From: Mycobacterium sp. E3198
Lineage (GTDB): Bacteria; Actinomycetota; Actinomycetes; Mycobacteriales; Mycobacteriaceae
DNA: 64,000 bases
NCBI RefSeq assembly: GCF_001667015.1
Contig: NZ_LZIS01000204.1
Span: forward strand, 1 to 64,000
Reading direction: 5' to 3'
The notes under the pieces were generated by a model, which worked only from the letters and a program-made list of their open reading frames with translations, was not told the origin of the DNA and made no database searches. Shown here one piece after another: positions 24,743 through 32,771 of the stretch. A program made the position numbers and the translations under genes. The first letter of the stretch is position 1, and each line of letters starts with the position of its first letter.

Positions 24743-27700
24743 ATGTCCACTGATGAGTCGCCATCCAATCGAGCGGATGTCTTGCGTCGCGCGCGCGCCA
24801 GACAGCGCGCGCGACGCAAGCGCTGTCTGGTACGCACTGGAAGTCTGGGAATTCTGGTCATCTTCATATGCATGGCGCTCTGGCTCACCTTCACCGACCA
24901 GCACTGGGCCAGGACGTTCCGTGACTTCATCTTGGCGCGCCTGCACTCACAGAGAGCGTATCGCGACGTCATCAACGTCGCCTCGATAGGCTTTGTCGCC
25001 GCCCTCGGGTGCGCACTGGTTATCACCTCAACCCGGCGGGTTCACGTCCTTTTCGCGCACCTTCCGCATGCGGTTGCGCCCCGGCGGGGAGCATTGCGGT
25101 TGTTGTCTTTATTGCCGGTCGCCATCATCGTCGCCATTGTCCATAGCGCCATCCAAGTGTATAAGACGTCGCCCGACGACGACGGCGTCTACTACTCAAT
25201 CAGCAACATCATCCTCAGCGCAGCAGCTACCGTCATGGCCGCCTTCGGCGTGTGGTTCATCTTGGAGCTCATCTCCGGGTTTTTCGTGTATCGCGCGCTG
25301 TGCGTACACCAAGCTCGGGCGCTCGATAAAGCCGGGAATGAGCCAAAGGACAACAATATTCCCGAGGCTAGGCGGCGCGGTCAGGCTAAGGCGGTGCGAT
25401 GGCGCCTGGACTCAGCGGACTGGATTGTTCTTTCCGCCCAGACGATTGACGCCGGCAATTCGTTCGTTAAGGACCTAGCAAACGAATTCAACCGCCATAA
25501 GGTCATCACGCTTACGTTAGACCGGCCCGCGTATGACGGAACGTACAGCACTGCGGTGCGCGCGGAGTTTAGAGCGTTGCTCCGCAAAGCCGACGTGGCG
25601 CCGCACCCCTTTTTGCGTGGCGCTGAATCTTATGCGCGCGCATTTGAACAGCTGACTCGGTTTCGCCGCATAGTGGTTGTTATCAAGAATATGGAAGCGA
25701 TCACCCGAATCGGGTCGCCGCAGAGCACTCGGCAAGCGGTGGCGGACAGTCTCGATGAACTTCGAAGTGCTGGCATCCATTTCGTCGCTATCGTGACCCA
25801 AGCGGCATTTCCGTCGCAGCTATTTGCCGAGTCCCTGGCGCTCGCGCCTCCCGACAATTTGGAGCTGGAAAACATTGGCCCGACCGGCAATGAGAAGGAT
25901 CGGAAGCGGCGGGAACGCGCCGTCCGCAGGCTCGGCAACGTGCTTCAGCCGACGGGTCTGCGCGTGCCCACCGTCTACCATAAGAACCACGACATTGCGC
26001 GGATCGAGGAGACGGCCAAGGCCCTCAAACGCGACGGATTGATCCGCTTTGCCTGCGACCATATTGACACCTTTTTCCATGCTGATGCCGGTGTGGCACG
26101 TCTGGAGCGGCTGGTCGTCGACGGGCTCGCTGACCGGCTCATCCTCAGCGGAGGGTGGGCAGTCGAAATCTCCGACATTTACCGCGATCTCGCCAACTCT
26201 TCGCGGTTCGATGTCAAGCGGACCGTTGCCGCCTTGTGTAAACGCGGCTTGTTATCCGAGGACCACTCTGCAACGACGGCCACGATCCGGTTCATGGATC
26301 CACGCCTAGGTGAAATTGCCATCGGCTCAAGATTGGCCCAGGCTGCTGTCCCTTTCAGCTTGTCCGTCGATCGTTCCGCACTGTGCACGGCCGCGGAGAT
26401 ATACACCAGGATGTCGGCTGCTGCTTTTGCCGTCGCGGTCGCGGAAGAGAACGTGCCCAAGGTCTGGCGGCGGGCGATCGCCGAACTCAGCAGTATCGCC
26501 GAACTCAGCGATGACGAGTGCCCGATCAAACAATCTGCGCTGGCCGCCGCAGGAGGTGCCCTCAACGCGGCTTCATCGCTGAAATACGTGGTCTCGCTGG
26601 AGCAGAATTCTTTGGACACGGTCTGGGAGAAGGCGGACTCCGCCACGCAGAAAGCATTCGCCGATCGTCTCACCGCCAGGACGGTCGGCACGGTGCCAGG
26701 AGTGCCCAAAGCCCTCTGGCACCTGGCCACTTATGCAGCCGACTGGCGACCCGAGCGACACATCGTGAATCGGGCTCTATGTCGGCGGGTCGGCAGTGGC
26801 GGCGCAGCGACCTGGGACGCACTGCTTGCCGACTGGGCCTCGATTGTCCGATCGGGCCACGAAAGCCGCGCCGGCCTCTCGTGGCGCTACCGATGGCGGG
26901 GCGATTGGCACGGTCATGAATTCGCCCTGATTGCCTGGATTCTGCCCACTCTTCTGGTCTCAGCGAGTTCCCGTCGCGCCGACGTCCACTTGGCGGTGAA
27001 AGACCTAGCGGACGCCATTGCGCCCTACGGCCCCTCGCCCGACACAACCCCCCACGACGGCAGTCCTCAAGCAGCACCTCCAGATGGCGCGGTCGCCGCC
27101 GCGAGCCCGGCGTCCTCAGAGGCCGCTGCCAAGTCGCTCCGACGTCGCGATGCCAGCTCAGCCCCGCATGCCGCGGCCGCCGGCCCGGACCAGGCCGCCC
27201 ACGGGGGCACTGACGACTCCCGTCGCGATCCTGTTCCCGACCACGACGTCGGCATGCAGATCGCACTGGCCGAGGGATGCCGCGACGCCAGTTATCTCTG
27301 CCTTACCGACAGCGTCGCCGCCCCCGACGAGCTTGTTGAGGTGACCGGCGCAATCCTCGGCCTGCACTGGAACGGCCCGCGTACCCACGTTGACTACAAC
27401 GACCGCAGCCCGCTGCGCGGGGCCTCGTGGTACGCGCGGCTGGTCGCGTTACAAGCGCTGCTGGTCGCGTGCGCAGCCGACAGGGACCGCCGCGCCGAAT
27501 TTGACGAGTGCGTCGCGGAGCCCGACACCAGTACCCCATTTTTAGACCGCGGCCTGGAAGTCTGCCGCGAGGACCCGCACCAGATCGTGAAGGAATACGC
27601 TGGCATCGTCGCCGCGAAACAAACCCTGCTCGGCTCCGACCCGCACATCTTCGTCAGCAAATTTGTCTGGCTCGACGACAACACGGCGGTATCACAGGCC

Positions 27701-28108
27701 GGAGGTGAGCTAGATCCCCAGGTGCTGCGCATCCTGGCTCAAGTGATGATGCTGCTCAATTTCAGCGGTGCCAGCGAGTGGCTCGATGAATACCACCCCG
27801 CCGGGCGCATCGCCGAGTGGGGACTAGGCCGCGCTAACGGCCTTGCCCGAGACGACCTTCCGCGTTGTGTTACCCACTGGTGGGCATCGCACAGGGTCAT
27901 GACTCGATGTCCGGGACGCGCCGGGCGCTTGGGGTGCGACTTCGACATGTGCCGTCAGGGGGTGTACGACGCACCCAAGCGGCGGAAATTGTCGGACACC
28001 TTCGTTGAGCGCTGCCTCGACGATAGCGGCGCAATTGGACAACGCTGGCGTCTGCGGGCGGTACGCACCCACCTCCTGGAACTATCGCGCAGCCTCCCCG
28101 ATCGCTAA
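24743..28108 (+). CDS. Large membrane protein with degenerate STAND/AAA-like NTPase domain
   Basis: 1,121 residues, not recognised as a named family. An Arg-rich N-terminus (RRARARQRARRKR) precedes four TM segments (about 33-50, 76-94, 114-133 and 151-180). A P-loop-fold-like region follows (about 222-360): WIVLSAQTIDAGNSFVKDLA stands where a Walker A would be but lacks GxxGxGK(S/T), and RRIVVVIKNMEAI resembles Walker B without the acidic pair. A winged-helix-like region (about 455-525) follows, then helical segments, a Pro/Ala/Asp-rich linker (about 755-832) and a C-terminal part with clustered Cys and His (RCVTHWW, TRCPGRAGRLGCDFDMC, ERCLDD), perhaps metal-binding. GAGGA lies about 10 nt before the ATG. 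No partner gene on the same strand. Confidence 0.82.
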   Translation: MSTDESPSNRADVLRRARARQRARRKRCLVRTGSLGILVIFICMALWLTFTDQHWARTFRDFILARLHSQRAYRDVINVASIGFVAALGCALVITSTRRVHVLFAHLPHAVAPRRGALRLLSLLPVAIIVAIVHSAIQVYKTSPDDDGVYYSISNIILSAAATVMAAFGVWFILELISGFFVYRALCVHQARALDKAGNEPKDNNIPEARRRGQAKAVRWRLDSADWIVLSAQTIDAGNSFVKDLANEFNRHKVITLTLDRPAYDGTYSTAVRAEFRALLRKADVAPHPFLRGAESYARAFEQLTRFRRIVVVIKNMEAITRIGSPQSTRQAVADSLDELRSAGIHFVAIVTQAAFPSQLFAESLALAPPDNLELENIGPTGNEKDRKRRERAVRRLGNVLQPTGLRVPTVYHKNHDIARIEETAKALKRDGLIRFACDHIDTFFHADAGVARLERLVVDGLADRLILSGGWAVEISDIYRDLANSSRFDVKRTVAALCKRGLLSEDHSATTATIRFMDPRLGEIAIGSRLAQAAVPFSLSVDRSALCTAAEIYTRMSAAAFAVAVAEENVPKVWRRAIAELSSIAELSDDECPIKQSALAAAGGALNAASSLKYVVSLEQNSLDTVWEKADSATQKAFADRLTARTVGTVPGVPKALWHLATYAADWRPERHIVNRALCRRVGSGGAATWDALLADWASIVRSGHESRAGLSWRYRWRGDWHGHEFALIAWILPTLLVSASSRRADVHLAVKDLADAIAPYGPSPDTTPHDGSPQAAPPDGAVAAASPASSEAAAKSLRRRDASSAPHAAAAGPDQAAHGGTDDSRRDPVPDHDVGMQIALAEGCRDASYLCLTDSVAAPDELVEVTGAILGLHWNGPRTHVDYNDRSPLRGASWYARLVALQALLVACAADRDRRAEFDECVAEPDTSTPFLDRGLEVCREDPHQIVKEYAGIVAAKQTLLGSDPHIFVSKFVWLDDNTAVSQAGGELDPQVLRILAQVMMLLNFSGASEWLDEYHPAGRIAEWGLGRANGLARDDLPRCVTHWWASHRVMTRCPGRAGRLGCDFDMCRQGVYDAPKRRKLSDTFVERCLDDSGAIGQRWRLRAVRTHLLELSRSLPDR
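24781..24830 (+). repeat. Two mutually exclusive hairpins in the 5' coding region
   Basis: Hairpin A has perfect 16-bp arms (24781-24796 and 24805-24820) with an 8-nt loop GCCAGACA. Hairpin B pairs CCAGACAGCG (24798-24807) with CGCTGTCTGG (24821-24830). B uses the loop and part of the right arm of A, so only one can form at a time. They start 38 nt after the start codon of the membrane NTPase-like gene and encode its Arg-rich stretch. Translation control is inference. Confidence 0.75.
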
Positions 28109-28645
28109 ATTCCTGCGCTGCTACCTGCATCTCGGGTAAATACCAATCCCAACCGCCTGGTGTTGGATGCGGATGTGCAAGGTGCTGCCTAGACAGGTCG
28201 CTGCCCGGTGAAGGCCGCCCCCTTCCAAAGCGGCGGCTAGGCCGCCGCCGGCCGGCGCTCCTCGTTGAGTGATGCCAGCGAGGATGCGGTTGGTGGCAAC
28301 CTGCGTTTTGGTGGTGAAAATACTCGACAATCGAATACTCGGCCCGCACCATTTCGGCGATGCCCGAGCCCCGACCCGCGACACTCTCGCAGATGAACGC
28401 TGACATTTAATGGGCGGTGCTACGAACACTCGCCTGGGCCGTGTCGCGCGACACGCCGCGCCCGATCATGGATAACTGCTGTTATCCATGAAGGACTATC
28501 GTCCGACCCCGCGGTTGCCGGCTCAGTTGGCTTGAGCCCCTTATGGTTCTTGGCAAGCCTGGAACAGAGGCGTTTCCGGATTCCGGCAAACAAATGACAT
28601 GAGAGTGACACTCGTTTAAGCAAATTAGCGAACTCACCGTCGCTG
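28109..28645. other. Gene-poor right end of the island
   Basis: 537 nt between two convergent genes. No open frame is credible. It holds three palindromes: GCGGCGGC-TAG-GCCGCCGC (28230-28248), CGTGTCGCGCGACACG (28440-28455) and a perfect 11-bp-arm hairpin (28466-28491). No integrase, tRNA or transposon end was seen. Confidence 0.5.
28440..28491. repeat. Pair of palindromes in the convergent intergenic region
   Basis: CGTGTCGCGCGACACG (16-bp uninterrupted palindrome, 28440-28455) is followed 10 nt later by TCATGGATAAC-TGCT-GTTATCCATGA (28466-28491; perfect 11-bp arms). The second has the form of a dimer-binding operator or a terminator stem. Because the neighbouring genes converge here, a bidirectional terminator is the plain reading, but there is no U-tract. 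Confidence 0.65.
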
Positions 28646-30196
28646 TTACTTCCGGCGACGGCCGGTGCCGAAGATGGCTTTCACCGCTTCGCGTATCGCC
28701 GTGTTGATGCCGCTTTTCACGGTCGGGTTGTTCAGCACGTCCTCCCACACGGCGGGGCCCTTCGGCCCGGCGGGCTCGGCCGGCGCCGGCATCGGCGGCG
28801 GCACGGAGTCCGCCGGCACCGGCGGATAGTTGGAGTCGGCCTGCGGAGCTCGCGGGGCGGCCTGGGCCTGCGCGGGTTGTTCAACGGTCTGACCGTACTT
28901 CGCTTGCAGCGGACTGGCTTTCGCTGCGGCCGTGATCGCGTCGGTGCCGATCGAGGCCATCAGCGAGCGGGGCACCCGCATCCGGGTCCACGCGACGGGT
29001 GTGGGCGCGCCCTTCTCGGACAGGACGGTGACGACGGCCTCACCGATCCCCAGCGAGGTCAGCGCCGACTCCAGGTCGTACACATCGGTTTTCGGGTAGG
29101 TGCGGACGGTCTTGGACAGCGCCGCCTGGTCGTCGGGGGTGAACGCCCGCAGCGCGTGCTGCACCCGCGCGCCCAGCTGGGACAGCACGTCGTTGGGGAT
29201 GTCGGTGGGCAGCTGGGTGCAGAAGAAGACCCCGACGCCCTTGGAGCGGATCAGCTTGACGGTTTGTTCGACCTGTTCGAGGAAGGCCTTGGACGCATCG
29301 GCGAAAAGCAGGTGCGCCTCGTCGAAGAAGAACACCAGCTTGGGCCTGTCGACGTCACCGACCTCAGGCAGTTGGGCGTACAGGTCGGCCAGCAGCCACA
29401 TCAGGAAGGTGGAGAAGATGACGGGACGCACCGACTGACCGCTGAACTCGAGCAGGGAGATAGTGCCGTGCCCGTCGTCGACGTGCAACAGATCGTTCGG
29501 GTCGAGCTCCGGCTTGCCGAAGAACGTGTCCCCGCCCTCGCCGGCGAGGTTCACCAGCGCCCGCAGGATCACGCCCGCCGTCGTCGACGACACGCCGCCC
29601 AGGTCTTTGAGGTCGGCCTTGCCCTCGTCGCTGGCCAGGTGGCTGATGACGGCGCGCAGATCGTTCAAAGTGACCAGCGGATGGTTGCCCTGTTGGGCCC
29701 AGTGGAAGATCAGCCCCAGCGTGGATTCCTGAGTGGCGTTGAGCCCCAACACCTTCGACAACAAGACCGGGCCGAAGCTGGCCACGGTCGCGCGCACCGG
29801 CACGCCCACTCCCCCGGTGCCCAGCGACAAGAACTCCACCGGAAACCCCGTCGCCGCCCAGTTGTCGCCGGTGTCCTTCGCGCGCGCGGCGGTCTTGTCG
29901 TTGGCCTCCCCGGGCCGCGCCAGGCCGGACAGGTCGCCCTTCACGTCGGCCATCAGCACCGCCACGCCCGCGGCGCTGAGCTGTTCGGCGATCAACTGCA
30001 GCGTCTTGGTCTTGCCGGTTCCGGTGGCCCCGGCCACCAGTCCGTGCCGGTTGATCGTCGCCAGCGGGATGCGGATCTGTGCGGTCGGGTCCGCCACGCC
30101 GTCGACGACGACCGTGCCCAATTCCAGCGCCTGGCCTTCGACGGCATAGCCGTTCGCGATTCGCTGTGCGGGTGTCGCCGCCGATTCGGTGGTCAT
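28646..30196 (-). CDS. DUF853 / HerA-like ATPase
   Basis: 516 residues. Walker A GATGTGKT at 56-63 (with AGATGTGKTKTLQLIAEQL), Walker B VFFFDEAHLLF at about 280-290, sensor-like IRSKGVGVFFCTQLPTDIPND. The C-terminal third is Pro/Ala-rich (about 455-490) and ends with GTGRRRK. The family (helicase HerA-like, also called NPT-type) is widespread, but its cellular role in mycobacteria is not established. Counterpart Rv2510c, which in M. tuberculosis lies directly next to Rv2509; here the island separates them. It is divergent from orn. Confidence 0.9.
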   Translation of the reverse strand: MTTESAATPAQRIANGYAVEGQALELGTVVVDGVADPTAQIRIPLATINRHGLVAGATGTGKTKTLQLIAEQLSAAGVAVLMADVKGDLSGLARPGEANDKTAARAKDTGDNWAATGFPVEFLSLGTGGVGVPVRATVASFGPVLLSKVLGLNATQESTLGLIFHWAQQGNHPLVTLNDLRAVISHLASDEGKADLKDLGGVSSTTAGVILRALVNLAGEGGDTFFGKPELDPNDLLHVDDGHGTISLLEFSGQSVRPVIFSTFLMWLLADLYAQLPEVGDVDRPKLVFFFDEAHLLFADASKAFLEQVEQTVKLIRSKGVGVFFCTQLPTDIPNDVLSQLGARVQHALRAFTPDDQAALSKTVRTYPKTDVYDLESALTSLGIGEAVVTVLSEKGAPTPVAWTRMRVPRSLMASIGTDAITAAAKASPLQAKYGQTVEQPAQAQAAPRAPQADSNYPPVPADSVPPPMPAPAEPAGPKGPAVWEDVLNNPTVKSGINTAIREAVKAIFGTGRRRK

Positions 30197-30297
30197 CGTG
30201 CTCGCCCCTCTTCCCCAGTCGCAACGCTCACACTACTTCCCCGGGCCAGGCGGGGGCAGGGCTCGCGCGGGCCCGGCGCACGCATACGCTGAGCGCT

Positions 30298-30945
30298 GTG
30301 CGCGACGAATTGGTATGGATCGACTGCGAGATGACCGGGCTCGATCTGAGCTCGGACAAGCTGATCGAGATCGCGGTCCTGGTCACCGATGCCGAGCTGA
30401 ACGTGCTCGGTGACGGCGTGGACGTGGTGATCCACGCCGACGACGCCGCGCTGTCGTCGATGATCGAGGTGGTCGCCGAAATGCACTCGCGCTCGGGGCT
30501 GATCGAGGAGGTCAAGTCCTCCACCGTCGACCTGGCGACCGCCGAGGCGATGGTCCTGGACTACATCACCACCCACGTGAAGCAGCCCAAGACCGCCCCG
30601 CTGGCAGGCAACTCGATCGCCACCGACCGGTCCTTCATCACCCGCGACATGCCAAAGCTGGACTCCTACCTGCATTACCGGATGATCGACGTCAGCTCGA
30701 TCAAGGAACTGTGCCGGCGCTGGTACCCCCGCATCTACTACGGCCAGCCGGCCAAGGGCCTGACCCACCGGGCGCTGGCCGACATCCACGAGTCCATCCG
30801 CGAACTGCAGTACTACCGGCGGACCGCGTTCGTGCCCCCGCCGGGCCCGTCCACCAGCGAGATCGAGACCGTCGTCGCCGACCTCGAAGGCCCAGAGAAC
30901 GCCACGAGAACAATCGATTCGGACTCCGCGCCCCCGACCGGCTAA
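30298..30945 (+). CDS. orn: Oligoribonuclease
   Basis: 215 residues, DEDDh exonuclease family. Motifs: VWIDCEMTGLDLSSDKLIEIA (Asp and Glu of ExoI), ATDRSFI (ExoII region) and HRALADIHESI (ExoIII His and Asp). It degrades 2-5 nt RNAs and linearised cyclic dinucleotides to mononucleotides. The GTG at 30298 was chosen because VRDELVWIDCEM aligns with the known 215-residue protein; a longer frame upstream lies inside the divergent ATPase gene. Counterpart Rv2511. Confidence 0.95.
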   Translation: MRDELVWIDCEMTGLDLSSDKLIEIAVLVTDAELNVLGDGVDVVIHADDAALSSMIEVVAEMHSRSGLIEEVKSSTVDLATAEAMVLDYITTHVKQPKTAPLAGNSIATDRSFITRDMPKLDSYLHYRMIDVSSIKELCRRWYPRIYYGQPAKGLTHRALADIHESIRELQYYRRTAFVPPPGPSTSEIETVVADLEGPENATRTIDSDSAPPTG

Positions 30946-30998
30946 TATCGGTGGTCGCCGCTCGTTGGCCCAGTGATGGAAGCCCGCTCGCGGCAATG

Positions 30999-31074
30999 GT
31001 GGCTGTAGTTCAGCTGGTAGAGCACCAGGTTGTGATCCTGGGTGTCGCGGGTTCGAGTCCCGTCAGCCACCCCA
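30999..31074 (+). tRNA. tRNA-His (GTG anticodon)
   Basis: Cloverleaf: acceptor GTGGCTG / CAGCCAC, D-loop with AGCTGGTAGAG, anticodon loop TTGTGAT (GTG), T-arm GCGGGTTCGAGTCCCGT. The preceding G at 30998 pairs with the discriminator C at 31071, the extra G-1:C73 pair of tRNA-His. The encoded end CCA is at 31072-31074. The stop codon of the DUF2510-type gene (31063-31065) lies in its 3' acceptor arm on the other strand. Confidence 0.97.
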
Positions 31075-31389
31075 ACGTTCGGCGGAGCCTTGCGCCGTCT
31101 GCCCCGGCGCCAGAGGCCGTTTCAGGGTGCAGACGATGCTCCACTCGAAGTAGTGGTCCCCGCCGCTGTCGTACTCCTTGAACCGGCGCGCGACCTGACT
31201 GCGCTGCACCGAGGAGCCCACGATCTCCCAGCCCTGTTCCCCGTAGGCTTTCGACTGGCGACTCGCCTCGTCGATCACGGCCGGCAGGGACTCGTTCGTG
31301 TAATGGACGAAGGTGGTTTCCCACCGCTGGGGATACCAGTTGCCGTCGGAGGCCAGCCACCACCCCGGACCGGGCGAAGGAGTGTTCAT
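31063..31389 (-). CDS. Hypothetical protein with DUF2510-like N-terminus
   Basis: 108 residues. N-terminal PGPGWWLASDGNWYPQRWE is a variant of the short DUF2510 actinobacterial motif (GWYPDP...WDG). The rest (SKAYGEQGWEIVGSSVQ, HYFEWSIVCTLKRP) resembles a DUF4177-like small alpha/beta fold. No TM. ATG at 31387-31389; the frame stays open upstream without a better start. Its last codons overlap tRNA-His on the other strand, so transcription of the two conflicts. Function unknown. Confidence 0.6.
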   Translation of the reverse strand: MNTPSPGPGWWLASDGNWYPQRWETTFVHYTNESLPAVIDEASRQSKAYGEQGWEIVGSSVQRSQVARRFKEYDSGGDHYFEWSIVCTLKRPLAPGQTAQGSAERWGG

Positions 31390-31451
31390 GGGCGGGCACC
31401 CTACGCCATGCAGGTCGCGCTCAAATGAATGAAACGTAACGGGCGTCGGCG

Positions 31452-32651
31452 CTAGCTGACGTTGGCGTTGCCGGCCTTCCACACCGGCCACGGGACGTTC
31501 CAGTCGCCCAGCCCCTCGGTGCCCGGCAGCGTCCCCCCCACGGTGTGGACCACCTCGACGATGTCGCCGCTCTTGCTGTGGTCGTAATACCACTCCGCGT
31601 TGCTGGGGCTCACGTTCAGACACCCATGGCTGGTATTGGTGTGGCCCTGGGCGCCGACCGACCACGGCGCGGAATGCACGTACACACCGCTATACGAAAG
31701 CTGCGTGGCCCATTCGACGTCGGTGCGATATCCGTTGGGGGAGTTGACCGGAACGCCGTAGGTCGACGAGTCCATGATGATGTGCTTGAACCGCCCACCC
31801 ACGATGTAGAAGCCGTTTGCCGTCGGGGTGCTGTCCTTGCCCATCGACGTCGGCATGGTCTTCACGACTTCTCCGTTGACCCGCACCGTCACCATCTTGG
31901 TGGTGTCGTCGGCGGTGGAGATGACCTCGTCGCCAATGGTGAAGTGCGCCTTGACGTTGTCCTCGCCGAACATCCCGTCGCCCAGATCGGCGCCGTAGGT
32001 GTTGACCGCCACGTCTACGGCGGTGCCCGGCTTCCAGAAATGCTCTGGGCGCCAACGCACCTCGCGGTTGTTCAGCCAGTAGAACGCGCCCTCGACGGGC
32101 GGGTTGGTGGTGATGACGATGGCCTTCTGCGCGGCGGCCCGGTCGGCGATGTTCTCGTCGAAGCGGATCGCCACGGGCTCGCCGATGCCGACCACCTCGC
32201 CGTCGCCGGGGCTGACGTAGGGCATCGTGAGGTGGGCCGGCGAACTGGTCTGAAAGGTCATCTGGCGGGTGGCGGCGCCGCCCAACCCCAGCGCCTTCAC
32301 GCTGAGCGTGTAGCGCCGGTTGTAGCCCAGCTGCTCGGTCGTCGACCAGCGCAACCCGTCGGGGCTGAGCTGACCGCCGATCGAGCGCCCGTTCTCGTTG
32401 ACCATGGTGACCGACCCGAGCACGCCGTCGGCGACGCTCACTGTCACCGGCGCGTCCACCGTGACGCCGACGGCACCGTCGCTCACCGAGGAGGTCAGCT
32501 TCGGCACCAGTAGGTCGGCGAACGGGGTGCCCTTGTCGAAGATGACCTTCGCGGGCGCGGCGGTGTGGCTGCTGCTGCAGGCAACGCCGACGACAGCAAA
32601 CACGACCATGGTGGCAACCAGCCACGGTCGGCGTCTGCGCAAAGGCGTCAT
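31452..32651 (-). CDS. lppS: L,D-transpeptidase LdtMt2 / lipoprotein LppS
   Basis: 399 residues. The N-terminus (RRRRPWLVATMVVFAVVGVAC) is a signal/lipoprotein-type sequence with Cys at 25, though the lipobox is weak. Two Ig-like domains follow, then a YkuD catalytic domain with HTNTSHGCLNVSP (His about 342, catalytic Cys about 344). It forms the 3->3 peptidoglycan cross-links that dominate in mycobacteria and is the target of carbapenems. GGAAGG ribosome site before the ATG at 32649-32651. Counterpart Rv2518c. Confidence 0.93.
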   Translation of the reverse strand: MTPLRRRRPWLVATMVVFAVVGVACSSSHTAAPAKVIFDKGTPFADLLVPKLTSSVSDGAVGVTVDAPVTVSVADGVLGSVTMVNENGRSIGGQLSPDGLRWSTTEQLGYNRRYTLSVKALGLGGAATRQMTFQTSSPAHLTMPYVSPGDGEVVGIGEPVAIRFDENIADRAAAQKAIVITTNPPVEGAFYWLNNREVRWRPEHFWKPGTAVDVAVNTYGADLGDGMFGEDNVKAHFTIGDEVISTADDTTKMVTVRVNGEVVKTMPTSMGKDSTPTANGFYIVGGRFKHIIMDSSTYGVPVNSPNGYRTDVEWATQLSYSGVYVHSAPWSVGAQGHTNTSHGCLNVSPSNAEWYYDHSKSGDIVEVVHTVGGTLPGTEGLGDWNVPWPVWKAGNANVS

Positions 32652-32771
32652 CGAGTGACCTTCCAAATTCGATCGGCAAAGTGTGGTCACCGCTGACCAG
32701 AAACAGTGGAAGCATTGTAATGGGTTTTTGGCCGCCCACAATGCGACATGGGACGGTCAGCGACCGAACCG

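Noticed and set aside
28230..28248. GCGGCGGC-TAG-GCCGCCGC as terminator of the large membrane-protein gene
   Set aside because: It starts about 120 nt after the stop and lacks a T-tract; such GC stems occur by chance in this genome, so no separate claim is made.
20539..28645. Direct repeats at the island edges as att sites
   Set aside because: Only short, chance-level similarities such as a shared TACTTCC were found next to the two flanking genes.
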